Assembly (NCBI GenBank): GCA_002449335.1
Contig: DKDL01000009.1
Span: forward strand, 1-11,103
Direction of reading: 5' to 3'
From: Succinatimonas sp. UBA6849
Lineage (GTDB): Bacteria; Pseudomonadota; Gammaproteobacteria; Enterobacterales; Succinivibrionaceae
Length of the DNA: 11,103 bases
Part shown: positions 1 to 6,170 of the stretch, piece after piece
Numbering within the stretch: the first letter of the stretch is position 1
How the letters are laid out: every line of letters starts with the position of its first letter
Notes under the pieces: model-generated
What the model saw: only the letters and a program-made list of their open reading frames with translations
Database searches by the model: none
Told to the model about the DNA's origin: nothing
Program-made: the position numbers and the translations under genes

Positions 1-43
1 GAGGTGATTTCTCAGATAAAAAGAAAAAAGCACTCAGTAGACA

Positions 44-65
44 AAATGTGAGCATATTCACAATG
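44..65. promoter_or_regulatory. CRP-type palindrome (TGTGA-N6-TCACA)
   Basis: TGTGA at 47-51 and TCACA at 58-62, separated by six bases, reproduce the core of the E. coli CRP consensus exactly; the left flank AAA also fits. The centre is at 54.5, about 65 bases upstream of the start expected from the -10 element at 108-113. That is close to, but not exactly at, the usual class I spacings. It may instead serve a divergent gene beyond the left edge. That CRP binds here is inferred from the motif. Confidence 0.6.
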
Positions 66-104
66 AAATTTACAAAGAACGCTCTGTCTGTAAAAGTCAG
101 AGGG

Positions 105-113
105 TGTTATAAT
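105..113 (+). promoter_or_regulatory. Extended -10 promoter for the putative small RNA
   Basis: TGTTATAAT fits the extended -10 form TGnTATAAT perfectly. No good -35 hexamer lies 16-18 bases upstream, which is tolerable for an extended -10 promoter or one helped by an activator such as the CRP-type site at 47-62. Transcription would begin near 119-121. Confidence 0.5.
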
Positions 114-119
114 TATTTC

Positions 120-189
120 AAGAACCTATGGGGGTTCTGAACAGTTACTCCTGTTATTACATGTTTTGAGTAGTAACAGGATTTTTTTT
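120..189 (+). ncRNA. Putative small RNA of about 70 nt
   Basis: A transcript starting about seven bases after the -10 element would hold a 5' hairpin (AGAACC 121-126 with GGTTCT 133-138), a short single-stranded linker with ACTCCT (147-152), and a 12-bp terminator stem ending in eight U. This is the general layout of Hfq-dependent trans-acting RNAs such as CyaR, but no sequence similarity to a named RNA was recognised. Alternatives are a leader with a terminator ahead of the Nudix gene, or merely the 3' end of an upstream transcript, since one reading frame is open from the left edge to a TGA at 138-140. The ends are estimates. Confidence 0.4.
149..189 (+). terminator. Strong intrinsic terminator upstream of the Nudix gene
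   Basis: TCCTGTTATTAC (149-160) pairs with GTAGTAACAGGA (170-181) in a 12-bp stem with one G-U pair and a nine-base loop, followed by eight T (182-189). It ends either the putative small RNA or a gene lying to the left. The Nudix gene must then be read from a promoter downstream of it or by readthrough. Confidence 0.85.
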
Positions 190-202
190 GATACGATTTT
201 AG

Positions 203-224
203 TTATCTTTACACATTAAGATAA
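203..224. promoter_or_regulatory. Inverted repeat in the Nudix promoter/leader region
   Basis: TTATCTT (203-209) and AAGATAA (218-224) form perfect 7-base arms around an 8-base spacer, only seven bases before the AAGGA ribosome site (229-233). TTGATA (188-193) resembles a -35 box, but no good -10 is at the right spacing; TAAGAT (217-222) is the best hexamer and overlaps the right arm. It could be an operator or a leader hairpin. Neither is proven. Confidence 0.3.
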
Positions 225-240
225 AACCAAGGAACCCTTT

Positions 241-858
241 ATGGATAACGAGTTATTTATCTCCTGGGCAAAAGAATTACAAAGCATTGCTCAGTCAGGA
301 TTGTTTTATGGAAAAGATGTCTTTGATAAAGAGCGCTATGAAAAGATAAGAGATATCTCTGCTCAAATGATGGCAAAAATCTCAGATCTTGAGGTTAGAA
401 AAGTAAAAGAGCTCTTCTGTAATGAAATTGGTTACCAAACCCCAAAGATTGATACTCGTGCTGCTATCTTTAAAGATGACAAAATCCTCTTAGTTCATGA
501 AAAGAATGGTACCTGGGCACTGCCTGGTGGCTGGTGCGACTATAATGTGTCAGTTGCTGAGAACACCATTAAAGAGACTAAAGAAGAAGCTGGTCTTGAT
601 GTTGAGGTAAAAAAGCTGATTGCTGTACAGGACAGAGCAAAACACAACTCTCCTTTATATGCTTATGGTGTGTGCAAGATCTTTGTTGAGTGCACAATTA
701 AAAGTGGTCATTTTGAAGATAATATTGAGACTACAGGAATTGCCTATTTTTCAGAAGACGATTTCCCAAAATTAGCTCTTGAAAAGAATAATGAAGAACA
801 GTTAAAGCTGTGTTTTAAAGCACATCGTGATGAGCATTGGGTTGCTATAGTAGAGTAG
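241..858 (+). CDS. Nudix hydrolase with N-terminal Nudix_N-type domain
   Basis: A 205-residue cytosolic Nudix pyrophosphohydrolase. Members of this superfamily split nucleoside diphosphates linked to another group; this subgroup is often labelled ADP-ribose pyrophosphatase, but the substrate cannot be read from sequence. The Nudix box spans residues 97-119: G97, then KETKEEAGL (111-119), with E112, E115 and E116 as the expected metal ligands. The box glutamate normally seven residues after the first glycine is V103, which appears to be common in the YjhB-like subgroup. Residues 1-60 form a helical N-terminal domain like Nudix_N (PF12535). The downstream DRAKHNSPL stretch (131-139) is also typical of that subgroup. 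The ATG is preceded by AAGGA at seven bases, which fixes the start. It is the only forward protein gene, flanked by terminators on both sides, so probably monocistronic. Confidence 0.85.
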   Translation: MDNELFISWAKELQSIAQSGLFYGKDVFDKERYEKIRDISAQMMAKISDLEVRKVKELFCNEIGYQTPKIDTRAAIFKDDKILLVHEKNGTWALPGGWCDYNVSVAENTIKETKEEAGLDVEVKKLIAVQDRAKHNSPLYAYGVCKIFVECTIKSGHFEDNIETTGIAYFSEDDFPKLALEKNNEEQLKLCFKAHRDEHWVAIVE

Positions 859-906
859 TTAACTATTGTAAGCTAACTAGCTCATTGATATCAAAAAATC
901 AGATAC

Positions 907-937
907 AAAAAAGGGGAGCATAGCTCCCCATTTTTTT
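907..937. terminator. Bidirectional terminator between Nudix gene and pykF
   Basis: GGGGAGC (913-919) and GCTCCCC (923-929) form a 7-bp GC-rich stem with a three-base loop, flanked by six A on the left (907-912) and seven T on the right (931-937). It can therefore end the forward Nudix transcript and the reverse pykF transcript, which converge here. Confidence 0.9.
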
Positions 938-952
938 CAGAACTGACTACTA

Positions 953-2371
953 TTAGATAGTCTGAACTGACATGGTGTTGGTGATTCCTGATGGAACTAA
1001 AGCACCGTTTACCATAACGATCTTGTCGCCAGCCTTAGCTAAGCCCATCTCAACAGCTAACTTCTTACCTAACTGGAAGAACTCATCAGTTGATGAAATG
1101 CGGTCAACAATCTTAGGCATTACACCACGAGTTACGCATAACTGACGAGCAGCCTTTACGTTAGGGGTTAAAGCTAAGATCTCAGCCTTAGGGTTGAACT
1201 TACGGATTGCACGAGCTGAATTACCGTGTTCAGTTGCAACAACGATAACTGGAACATTTAAAGCATCAGCAGCTTCTACAGCAGCTAAACATGCTGAATC
1301 GGTAACAGTCTTAGCTGAAACTACAGCTGGGAATACCTTGCCGTGGTTCTCTTCACAGTAAGCATCAGTACGCTCACAGATGGTGTTCATAGTGCGAACA
1401 GCCTCACGTGGGTACTTACCCTTAGCTGACTCACCTGATAACATAACCGCATCAGTACCGTCTAAGATGGCGTTAGTTACGTCACCTGCCTCAGCACGTG
1501 TAGGACGTGGATTCTTGATCATAGAATCTAACATCTGAGTTGCAGTGATAACTGGCTTACCAGCCTGGTTACAACGCTTGATGATGTGCTTCTGAGCGAA
1601 GATAACGTCCTGAGCAGGGATCTCAACACCCATATCACCACGAGCAACCATGATACCGTCAGCAGTTGCTAAGATATCTTCGAAGTTGTCTAAGCCTTCC
1701 TGGTTCTCGATCTTGCAGATGATCTTGATATCGTTACCGCCATTTGCGTCTAAGAAGTTACGAATATCTAAAACGTCTTCCTTAGTACGAGTAAATGAAG
1801 CAGCGATGAAGTCAACACCACGCTTGATACCGAATAATAAATCGCCCTTATCTTTCTCTGATAAGAATGGCATAGAAATGTGAGTATTTGGCAGGTTAAC
1901 ACCTTTGTGCTCACCTAAGTCGCCGTTGTTCTGTACTTCACATACAACGTCGTCGCCGTTGATCTCGATAACCTTTAAGCCGATTAAACCGTCGTCTAAT
2001 AGAACAGTTGCACCAACTTTTAAGTCTTTTGCTAAGTTAGGGTATGTAACACCAACTTTAGTCTTATTACCAACAAACTTGCTGTCTGAAGTTAAAGTGA
2101 TCTTATCGCCAGTAACTAAAGAAACATCTTCGCCGTTCTCTAAGTCACAAGTTCTGATTTCAGGACCTTTAGTATCTAATAGAACAGCAAAAACTTTACC
2201 AGTTTCCTGCATGATTGCGTTAATGTTTGTGATACGACCACCGTGCTCTTCGAAGTCACCGTGTGAGAAGTTCAGACGCATTACGTTCATGCCTGAATTT
2301 AGTAAGGTTTCCATAATTTCGCGCTTCTCGGATTTTGGACCGATAGTGCAGACCATTTTAGTCTTTTTCAT
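953..2371 (-). CDS. pykF: Pyruvate kinase, type I (PykF-like)
   Basis: Catalyses phosphoenolpyruvate + ADP to pyruvate + ATP, the last step of glycolysis, in the cytosol. The 472 residues compare with 470 in E. coli PykF and align along the whole length, starting MKKTKMVCTIGPK. Visible active-site elements are R32, N34 and S36 in MRLNFSH, LDTKGPEIR (65-73), K220 with E222 in KIENQEG, ARGDMGVEIP (243-252) with D246, and T278 in ITATQM. The C-terminal allosteric domain is complete and ends SGITNTMSVQTI, like PykF. The ATG has AGGAGA (2380-2385) eight bases upstream. It has its own promoter and terminator, so it is not part of the frd operon immediately upstream on the same strand. It competes for PEP with the carboxylating route that ends at fumarate reductase. 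Identification is firm; PykF rather than PykA rests on length and close similarity. Confidence 0.97.
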   Translation of the reverse strand: MKKTKMVCTIGPKSEKREIMETLLNSGMNVMRLNFSHGDFEEHGGRITNINAIMQETGKVFAVLLDTKGPEIRTCDLENGEDVSLVTGDKITLTSDSKFVGNKTKVGVTYPNLAKDLKVGATVLLDDGLIGLKVIEINGDDVVCEVQNNGDLGEHKGVNLPNTHISMPFLSEKDKGDLLFGIKRGVDFIAASFTRTKEDVLDIRNFLDANGGNDIKIICKIENQEGLDNFEDILATADGIMVARGDMGVEIPAQDVIFAQKHIIKRCNQAGKPVITATQMLDSMIKNPRPTRAEAGDVTNAILDGTDAVMLSGESAKGKYPREAVRTMNTICERTDAYCEENHGKVFPAVVSAKTVTDSACLAAVEAADALNVPVIVVATEHGNSARAIRKFNPKAEILALTPNVKAARQLCVTRGVMPKIVDRISSTDEFFQLGKKLAVEMGLAKAGDKIVMVNGALVPSGITNTMSVQTI

Positions 2372-2432
2372 ATTTAGGCTCTCCTAGCGGAGTAATAAGA
2401 TTGAAGAATGTAGTTTGTAAAAATTCACGCAA

Positions 2433-2441
2433 ATTATAGCA
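2433..2441 (-). promoter_or_regulatory. pykF promoter, extended -10
   Basis: On the reverse strand TGCTATAAT is a perfect extended -10 (TGnTATAAT) about 60 bases before the pykF ATG, giving a start near 2426 and a leader of about 55 nt. No convincing -35 lies at 16-18 bases. A TTGTTAACAA palindrome at 2469-2478 lies about 45-50 bases upstream of the predicted start and might be an operator. Confidence 0.6.
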
Positions 2442-2482
2442 GAATTCAAAATAAATAATAGTTAAATTTTGTTAACAATATC

Positions 2483-2516
2483 AAAAAAAATCGAGCAGTT
2501 TATTGCTCGATTTTTT
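2483..2516 (-). terminator. frdABCD operon terminator
   Basis: TCGAGCA (2491-2497) and TGCTCGA (2504-2510) make a 7-bp stem with a six-base loop. Read on the reverse strand it is followed by eight T (complement of 2483-2490); six T on the other side (2511-2516) allow function in both directions. It lies about 30 bases past the frdD stop and separates frd from pykF. Confidence 0.88.
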
Positions 2517-2546
2517 AACTTAAGTTTACTTAATTTTTTCTTTTAA

Positions 2547-2924
2547 TTAAAAGAACTTAACGTACATTAAGAACTGTAAACCTAGGGAAATAAATGATAT
2601 TGCAGCAGCAGTACCATATGCAATGTACCATGTTAGTTTTGAGTGAATACCAAAATCATGGCTTGAGTGGTGCATTCTGTGTAAAGCATAGAAGCTTAAT
2701 AAGAATACAACACCAAATACGCATAGGCTTAGGAACCAGTTACTGAAAATGCTGTAAACCTGGCCTAAGTTTAATACACAGTGCTGTAGATCTGAGCTGG
2801 TTAGACCAGCTGCGATCAGAACTACCATAATTGCAGGTAATACAATAGCTGCTACCATGCCACCAGCACCGAACATTAACCAGTACATTGGCTCGTCTGA
2901 ACGAGTTGGAAGGAATTGACGCAT
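2547..2924 (-). CDS. frdD: Fumarate reductase membrane anchor subunit D
   Basis: With FrdC it anchors the FrdAB catalytic dimer in the inner membrane and helps form the quinol site. The 125 residues compare with 119 in E. coli. Family marks are RSDEPMYWLMFGAGGM (8-23) and the LHRMHH signature (81-86). Three hydrophobic helices are visible at about 17-40, 60-82 and 97-122. The ATG is preceded by AAGGAG (2934-2939), which overlaps the frdC stop; the intergenic gap is 13 bases, so it is read as the last gene of frdABCD. The stop codon lies in a CTTTTAATTAAAAG palindrome (2540-2553). Confidence 0.95.
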   Translation of the reverse strand: MRQFLPTRSDEPMYWLMFGAGGMVAAIVLPAIMVVLIAAGLTSSDLQHCVLNLGQVYSIFSNWFLSLCVFGVVFLLSFYALHRMHHSSHDFGIHSKLTWYIAYGTAAAISFISLGLQFLMYVKFF

Positions 2925-2937
2925 TTGTGAATTCTCC

Positions 2938-3390
2938 TTAAATGGTTAAGAAAGCAACAGCCAAGATAACTACAGTAGCGCCAACTAAAGCTAAGTATAA
3001 AGCGCTCTTGGTTACCCACTCTGGCAGAAGCTCTGTTGAGTTCTTGTTCATGAATACACGAACAGCCTTTGGCATTAAAGCGAACCAAGTTACAGCGTGG
3101 AATAACTGTGAAACTAGGATTACAACGTTAATTGCGATGATAACAGGGTTACCAAGGAAGTTCTGTAAATACCAAATGTATGGAGCAACACCAGTTAAGG
3201 TAGGTGCTGAGCCAACTTCACATAAAGCTAGCATGAAGATACCAAATACGATCTCTAATACAGCTAGTAATGCAAGCACAGCAGTGCCTTCACGAACCAT
3301 ATAGTAGATGTAGAATGGGTTATCTAACCACCAGGTTAATTTCTTAACAGGTGGGTTGTATGGCTTACGATATGATTTTACTTCGCTCAT
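2938..3390 (-). CDS. frdC: Fumarate reductase membrane anchor subunit C
   Basis: Second membrane anchor of quinol:fumarate reductase. The family segment YMVREGTAV (30-38) carries E34, matching E. coli E29 near the quinone site; H98 in LFHAVTWF matches the conserved His of LLHTKTWF. Helices are at about 36-58, 80-103 and 127-149. At 150 residues it is longer than the 131 of E. coli: about five extra residues precede the REG motif, and about eleven lie in the loop between helices 1 and 2 (roughly 56-80), which should face the periplasm. The start is four bases after the frdB stop, with GGAG (3401-3404) ten bases upstream. It is part of the frdABCD operon. Confidence 0.95.
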   Translation of the reverse strand: MSEVKSYRKPYNPPVKKLTWWLDNPFYIYYMVREGTAVLALLAVLEIVFGIFMLALCEVGSAPTLTGVAPYIWYLQNFLGNPVIIAINVVILVSQLFHAVTWFALMPKAVRVFMNKNSTELLPEWVTKSALYLALVGATVVILAVAFLTI

Positions 3391-3394
3391 TTTA

Positions 3395-4147
3395 TTAGTG
3401 CTCCGGTTTGATCATGTTGAATACGTAGTCTGTAGCAGACATCTTCTTACCTAACTGAATAGCTGAAGATGGATCTACGTGTTTTGGACAAACCTCTGAG
3501 CAGTAACCTACGAAGGTACAGCCCCAAACGCCTTCCTCTGAATTTAGGAATGGTGCACGAAGTTTAGCGCCAGCGTCACGATTATCAACATTGTAACGGT
3601 ATAGCAGAGTTAAAGCTGCAGGACCGATGAACTTAGGGTTCAGCTTGTACTGAGGGCAAGCTGCGTAGCAGCAACCGCAGTTGATACACTGAGCGAACTG
3701 TAAGTAAGCTTCCATCTGCATAGGAGTCTGCTTGAAGTTCTTGTTCAGTGGCATATTTGCGTTCTTAGCATCAGGAATGATGTAAGGCTTGATACGCTCA
3801 ATCTTCTCAATAAGATCTGATAAGTCAACAACCAAATCACGCTCGATAGGGAAGTTAGCTAATGGCTCGATCTTCATGTCCTTGCCTTCATAGTCACGTA
3901 AGAAGGTCTTACATGCTAGGTGAGGAACACCGTTAACCATCATACCGCATGAACCGCAAACAGCCATACGACATGACCAACGGAATGACAGGCTAGGCTC
4001 GAAGTTATCCTTGATGTAGAACAGAGCTTCTAGAACTGATGTGTCCTTGTGGTAAGGAACATCAAAGGTCTGCTCCCAAGGAGCCTTATCCTGCTCTGGG
4101 CGATAGCGAAGAACAGTGATCTTCATAGTTTTCTGCTGTGATTCCAT
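3395..4147 (-). CDS. frdB: Fumarate reductase iron-sulfur subunit B
   Basis: Carries electrons from quinol at FrdCD to the flavin of FrdA through three clusters, on the cytoplasmic face. [2Fe-2S] ligands are C59, C64, C67 and C79 in SCRMAVCGSCGMM...C. By homology the [4Fe-4S] ligands are C154, C157, C160 and C220, and the [3Fe-4S] ligands C164, C210 and C216. The second cysteine run reads CINCGCC, so C159 is an extra cysteine where E. coli has leucine. K234 matches the conserved lysine near the quinone site. It has 250 residues against 244 in E. coli, with a slightly longer linker near 124-137. Its ATG overlaps the frdA stop as TAATG, with AGGAGG (4155-4160) seven bases upstream, so translation is probably coupled to frdA. 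Confidence 0.97.
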   Translation of the reverse strand: MESQQKTMKITVLRYRPEQDKAPWEQTFDVPYHKDTSVLEALFYIKDNFEPSLSFRWSCRMAVCGSCGMMVNGVPHLACKTFLRDYEGKDMKIEPLANFPIERDLVVDLSDLIEKIERIKPYIIPDAKNANMPLNKNFKQTPMQMEAYLQFAQCINCGCCYAACPQYKLNPKFIGPAALTLLYRYNVDNRDAGAKLRAPFLNSEEGVWGCTFVGYCSEVCPKHVDPSSAIQLGKKMSATDYVFNMIKPEH

Positions 4148-5955
4148 TATTTAGCCTCCTTTGCCTTTCTTGCGGCTTCAGCAGCTTCTGCTTCAGCACC
4201 ATATACACGCTTAGCAGGCTGGAAGGTTGTAATCTTAACGTCGCTTAGTTCGATTCTTGGCTCATCAGCACCATCTTGCTTGAATGCTAATGAGTGCTTT
4301 AAGAAGTTTACGTCATCACGCTGCTTGTAAGCACCGTTAGGACCATCTAAACGCTGATGTGAACCACGTGACTCTTTACGGTTGATAGCTGAGTGAACCA
4401 TACACTGTGCTACATCTAAGGTGTAACCTAACTCGATGCGGTTCATCCACTCGGTGTTGAATACACGACCGCGGTCGGTGATACCAACGTTTACTAAGCG
4501 CTTCTGTAACTGCTTTAAGGTATCAATGGTCTTCTGCATTGACTCTTCTTCACGATAGATACCAACGCCTTCTTCCATTGACTGACCCATCTCATGACGG
4601 ATCTTAGACTGTGACTCAGTGCCCTTAACGTCGAACAGGTCTAAAGCACGCTTCTGAGCAGCTTCTGCCTGACGAGCTAATTCAGGTGAATCGAAGTCCT
4701 TTAACTGGTGAGCACGTTCTGCCATAGCGTCACCACCGATCTTACCGAATACGATGGTCTCAACTAATGAGTTAGAACCTAAGCGGTTTGCACCGTGAAT
4801 ACCAACTGAAGCACACTCACCACCAGCATATAGGCCTGGCATACGAGTCTCGGTGTTACCGTTAGTCTCGATACCACCCATGGTGTAGTGAACAACAGGA
4901 CGAACTGGAACTGGAGCCTTAACAGGATCAACACCTGAGTAAGTCATAGCAAGTTCACAGATCAGAGGTAAACGCTCATGTAAGTATTTCTCACCTAAGT
5001 GAGTTAAGTCTAAGTGAACAGCCTCACCTAAAGGATACTTAATGGTACGGCCTTTCTTTGACTCGTTCCAGAAAGCCTGTGATAGACGATCACGAGGACC
5101 TAATTCCATGTACTTGTTCTTTGGATGTCCAACAGGAGTCTCAGGGCCTAGACCGTAATCCTGTAAGTAACGGTAACCATCCTTGTTATATAGAACACCA
5201 CCTTCACCACGGCAACCTTCTGTCATTAACAGACCGCAACCTAGAAGACCTGTTGGGTGGTACTGAACGAATTCCATATCACGTAATGGAACACCGTGAC
5301 GATAAGCTAAAGCCATACCATCACCGGTAACGATACCGCCGTTGGTGTTGAATAGGTAGCAACGACCTGCACCACCGGTAGCTAAGAATACTGCTTTTGC
5401 ATTGATCTGACGGAATACACCGTTCTGTAAATCGTAGCAAACTACGCCGCGGCACTGACCATCTTCTTCTAGAAGATCTAATACGAAGTGCTCGTCAAAG
5501 CGCTGAATTGAAGGGAATTTTACTGATGTCTGATATAAGGTATGTAACATGTGGAAACCAGACTTATCAGCAGCAAACCATGTGCGAGGTACTTTCATAC
5601 CACCGAAACGACGAACGTTAACGTCACCGTTTGGCTTACGGCTCCAAGGGCAGCCCCAGTGCTCTAACTGGTATAACTCTTCAGGTGCCTGGTGAACGAA
5701 CTTCTCAACAACATCCTGCTCACATAGCCAGTCACCACCAGCTACTGTATCTTCAAAGTGTTTCTGATATGAATCGTCATCACGAACAACACCAGCAGCA
5801 CCACCTTCGGCAGCAACAGTGTGTGAACGCATTGGGTAAACTTTGGAAATGAGTGCAACTCTTAATTTAGGGTCAGCCTGAGCAACTGCAATAGCAGCGC
5901 GAAGACCAGTACCACCAGCACCCACGATCGCAACATCGGCTTGATATTTTTCCAC
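4147..5955 (-). CDS. frdA: Fumarate reductase flavoprotein subunit A
   Basis: Catalytic subunit that reduces fumarate to succinate in anaerobic respiration or succinate fermentation. It has 602 residues, the E. coli FrdA length. FAD site: GAGGTG (12-17) and H45 in RSHTVAAEGG, the covalent flavin attachment residue. Active-site residues expected from E. coli are all present: H233 in QYHPTG, E246 in MTEGCRGEGG, R288 in GPRDR, H356 in HYTMGG and R391 in NRLGSNSL. The C-terminus is lysine and alanine rich as in the family. The start is GTG (5955-5953), with AGGAGA (5961-5966) upstream; no better in-frame start fits the homologue's N-terminus. First gene of frdABCD. Succinate dehydrogenase is the main alternative, but the close FrdA match and the FrdC/FrdD-type anchors argue for fumarate reductase. 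Confidence 0.97.
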   Translation of the reverse strand: MEKYQADVAIVGAGGTGLRAAIAVAQADPKLRVALISKVYPMRSHTVAAEGGAAGVVRDDDSYQKHFEDTVAGGDWLCEQDVVEKFVHQAPEELYQLEHWGCPWSRKPNGDVNVRRFGGMKVPRTWFAADKSGFHMLHTLYQTSVKFPSIQRFDEHFVLDLLEEDGQCRGVVCYDLQNGVFRQINAKAVFLATGGAGRCYLFNTNGGIVTGDGMALAYRHGVPLRDMEFVQYHPTGLLGCGLLMTEGCRGEGGVLYNKDGYRYLQDYGLGPETPVGHPKNKYMELGPRDRLSQAFWNESKKGRTIKYPLGEAVHLDLTHLGEKYLHERLPLICELAMTYSGVDPVKAPVPVRPVVHYTMGGIETNGNTETRMPGLYAGGECASVGIHGANRLGSNSLVETIVFGKIGGDAMAERAHQLKDFDSPELARQAEAAQKRALDLFDVKGTESQSKIRHEMGQSMEEGVGIYREEESMQKTIDTLKQLQKRLVNVGITDRGRVFNTEWMNRIELGYTLDVAQCMVHSAINRKESRGSHQRLDGPNGAYKQRDDVNFLKHSLAFKQDGADEPRIELSDVKITTFQPAKRVYGAEAEAAEAARKAKEAK

Positions 5956-6032
5956 GTGAATCTCCTAATTACCGTAAGGATCTCTGCACAATAAAAACAG
6001 AGTCCAAGGTTAGCAAGCAAAAAAACAACGTA

Positions 6033-6088
6033 ATTATAACTGTAAATGATATTTTTTTTTATTTTTAAATGTCAGTTTTTATTAACTG
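6033..6088 (-). promoter_or_regulatory. Candidate frdA promoter region with operator-like repeat
   Basis: Two possibilities are seen on the reverse strand. One is CTGACA (6070-6075) 18 bases from TATCAT (6046-6051). The other is a perfect TATAAT (6033-6038) without a -35, as expected for an activator-dependent promoter. CAGTT (6073-6077) and AACTG (6084-6088) form a 5-6-5 inverted repeat over the first -35 box. No FNR box (TTGAT-N4-ATCAA) was found, although E. coli frd is FNR-activated. The leader would be about 70-85 nt. Confidence 0.4.
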
Positions 6089-6124
6089 TTTGAAAATAAA
6101 TATAAAATATTATCTACAATACTA

Positions 6125-6161
6125 GACAAAAATCTAAAATCTCAAAATTGGCTAATTTTGA
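6125..6161 (-). terminator. Probable psd terminator, AT-rich hairpin
   Basis: TCAAAATT (6142-6149) and AATTTTGA (6154-6161) are perfect 8-base arms around a four-base loop, ten bases past the psd stop. On the reverse strand the stem is followed by a T-rich but interrupted tail (GATTTTAGATTTTT). The stem is weak, so some readthrough into frdA is conceivable. Confidence 0.5.
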
Positions 6162-6170
6162 TGAAATTCT

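Noticed and set aside
3..140. Forward reading frame open from the left edge to a TGA, possibly the end of an upstream gene just before the terminator
   Set aside because: Only 45 codons are visible, with codons such as ATA, CTA and GGG in the later part that look atypical beside the clear genes, and no recognisable family. It overlaps a perfect CRP site and an extended -10. It remains the main competitor to the small RNA reading and cannot be excluded.
1650..2387. Two forward open frames opposite pykF
   Set aside because: They are antisense shadows of a fully conserved gene, show no recognisable family, and have no ribosome site or promoter.
2469..2478. TTGTTAACAA palindrome upstream of pykF as an FNR or CRP site
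   Set aside because: It lacks the TTGAT-N4-ATCAA or TGTGA-N6-TCACA form. GTTAAC also appears at 11019 and 11079 but flanks differ, so a shared operator is not supported.
2540..2553. CTTTTAATTAAAAG palindrome at the frdD stop codon as a terminator
   Set aside because: The stem would be AT-only with almost no loop; the GC-containing hairpin at 2491-2510 is the convincing terminator.
2876..3088. Reverse open frame overlapping the frdC/frdD junction
   Set aside because: It lies in another frame across two conserved genes and has no homologous look.
2942..3304. Forward open frame opposite frdC
   Set aside because: Antisense to a clear membrane subunit; the composition follows from the complementary codons.
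5058..5852. Two forward open frames opposite frdA, rich in His and Gln
   Set aside because: Antisense of a conserved flavoprotein with all catalytic residues; the His/Gln-rich composition is a by-product.
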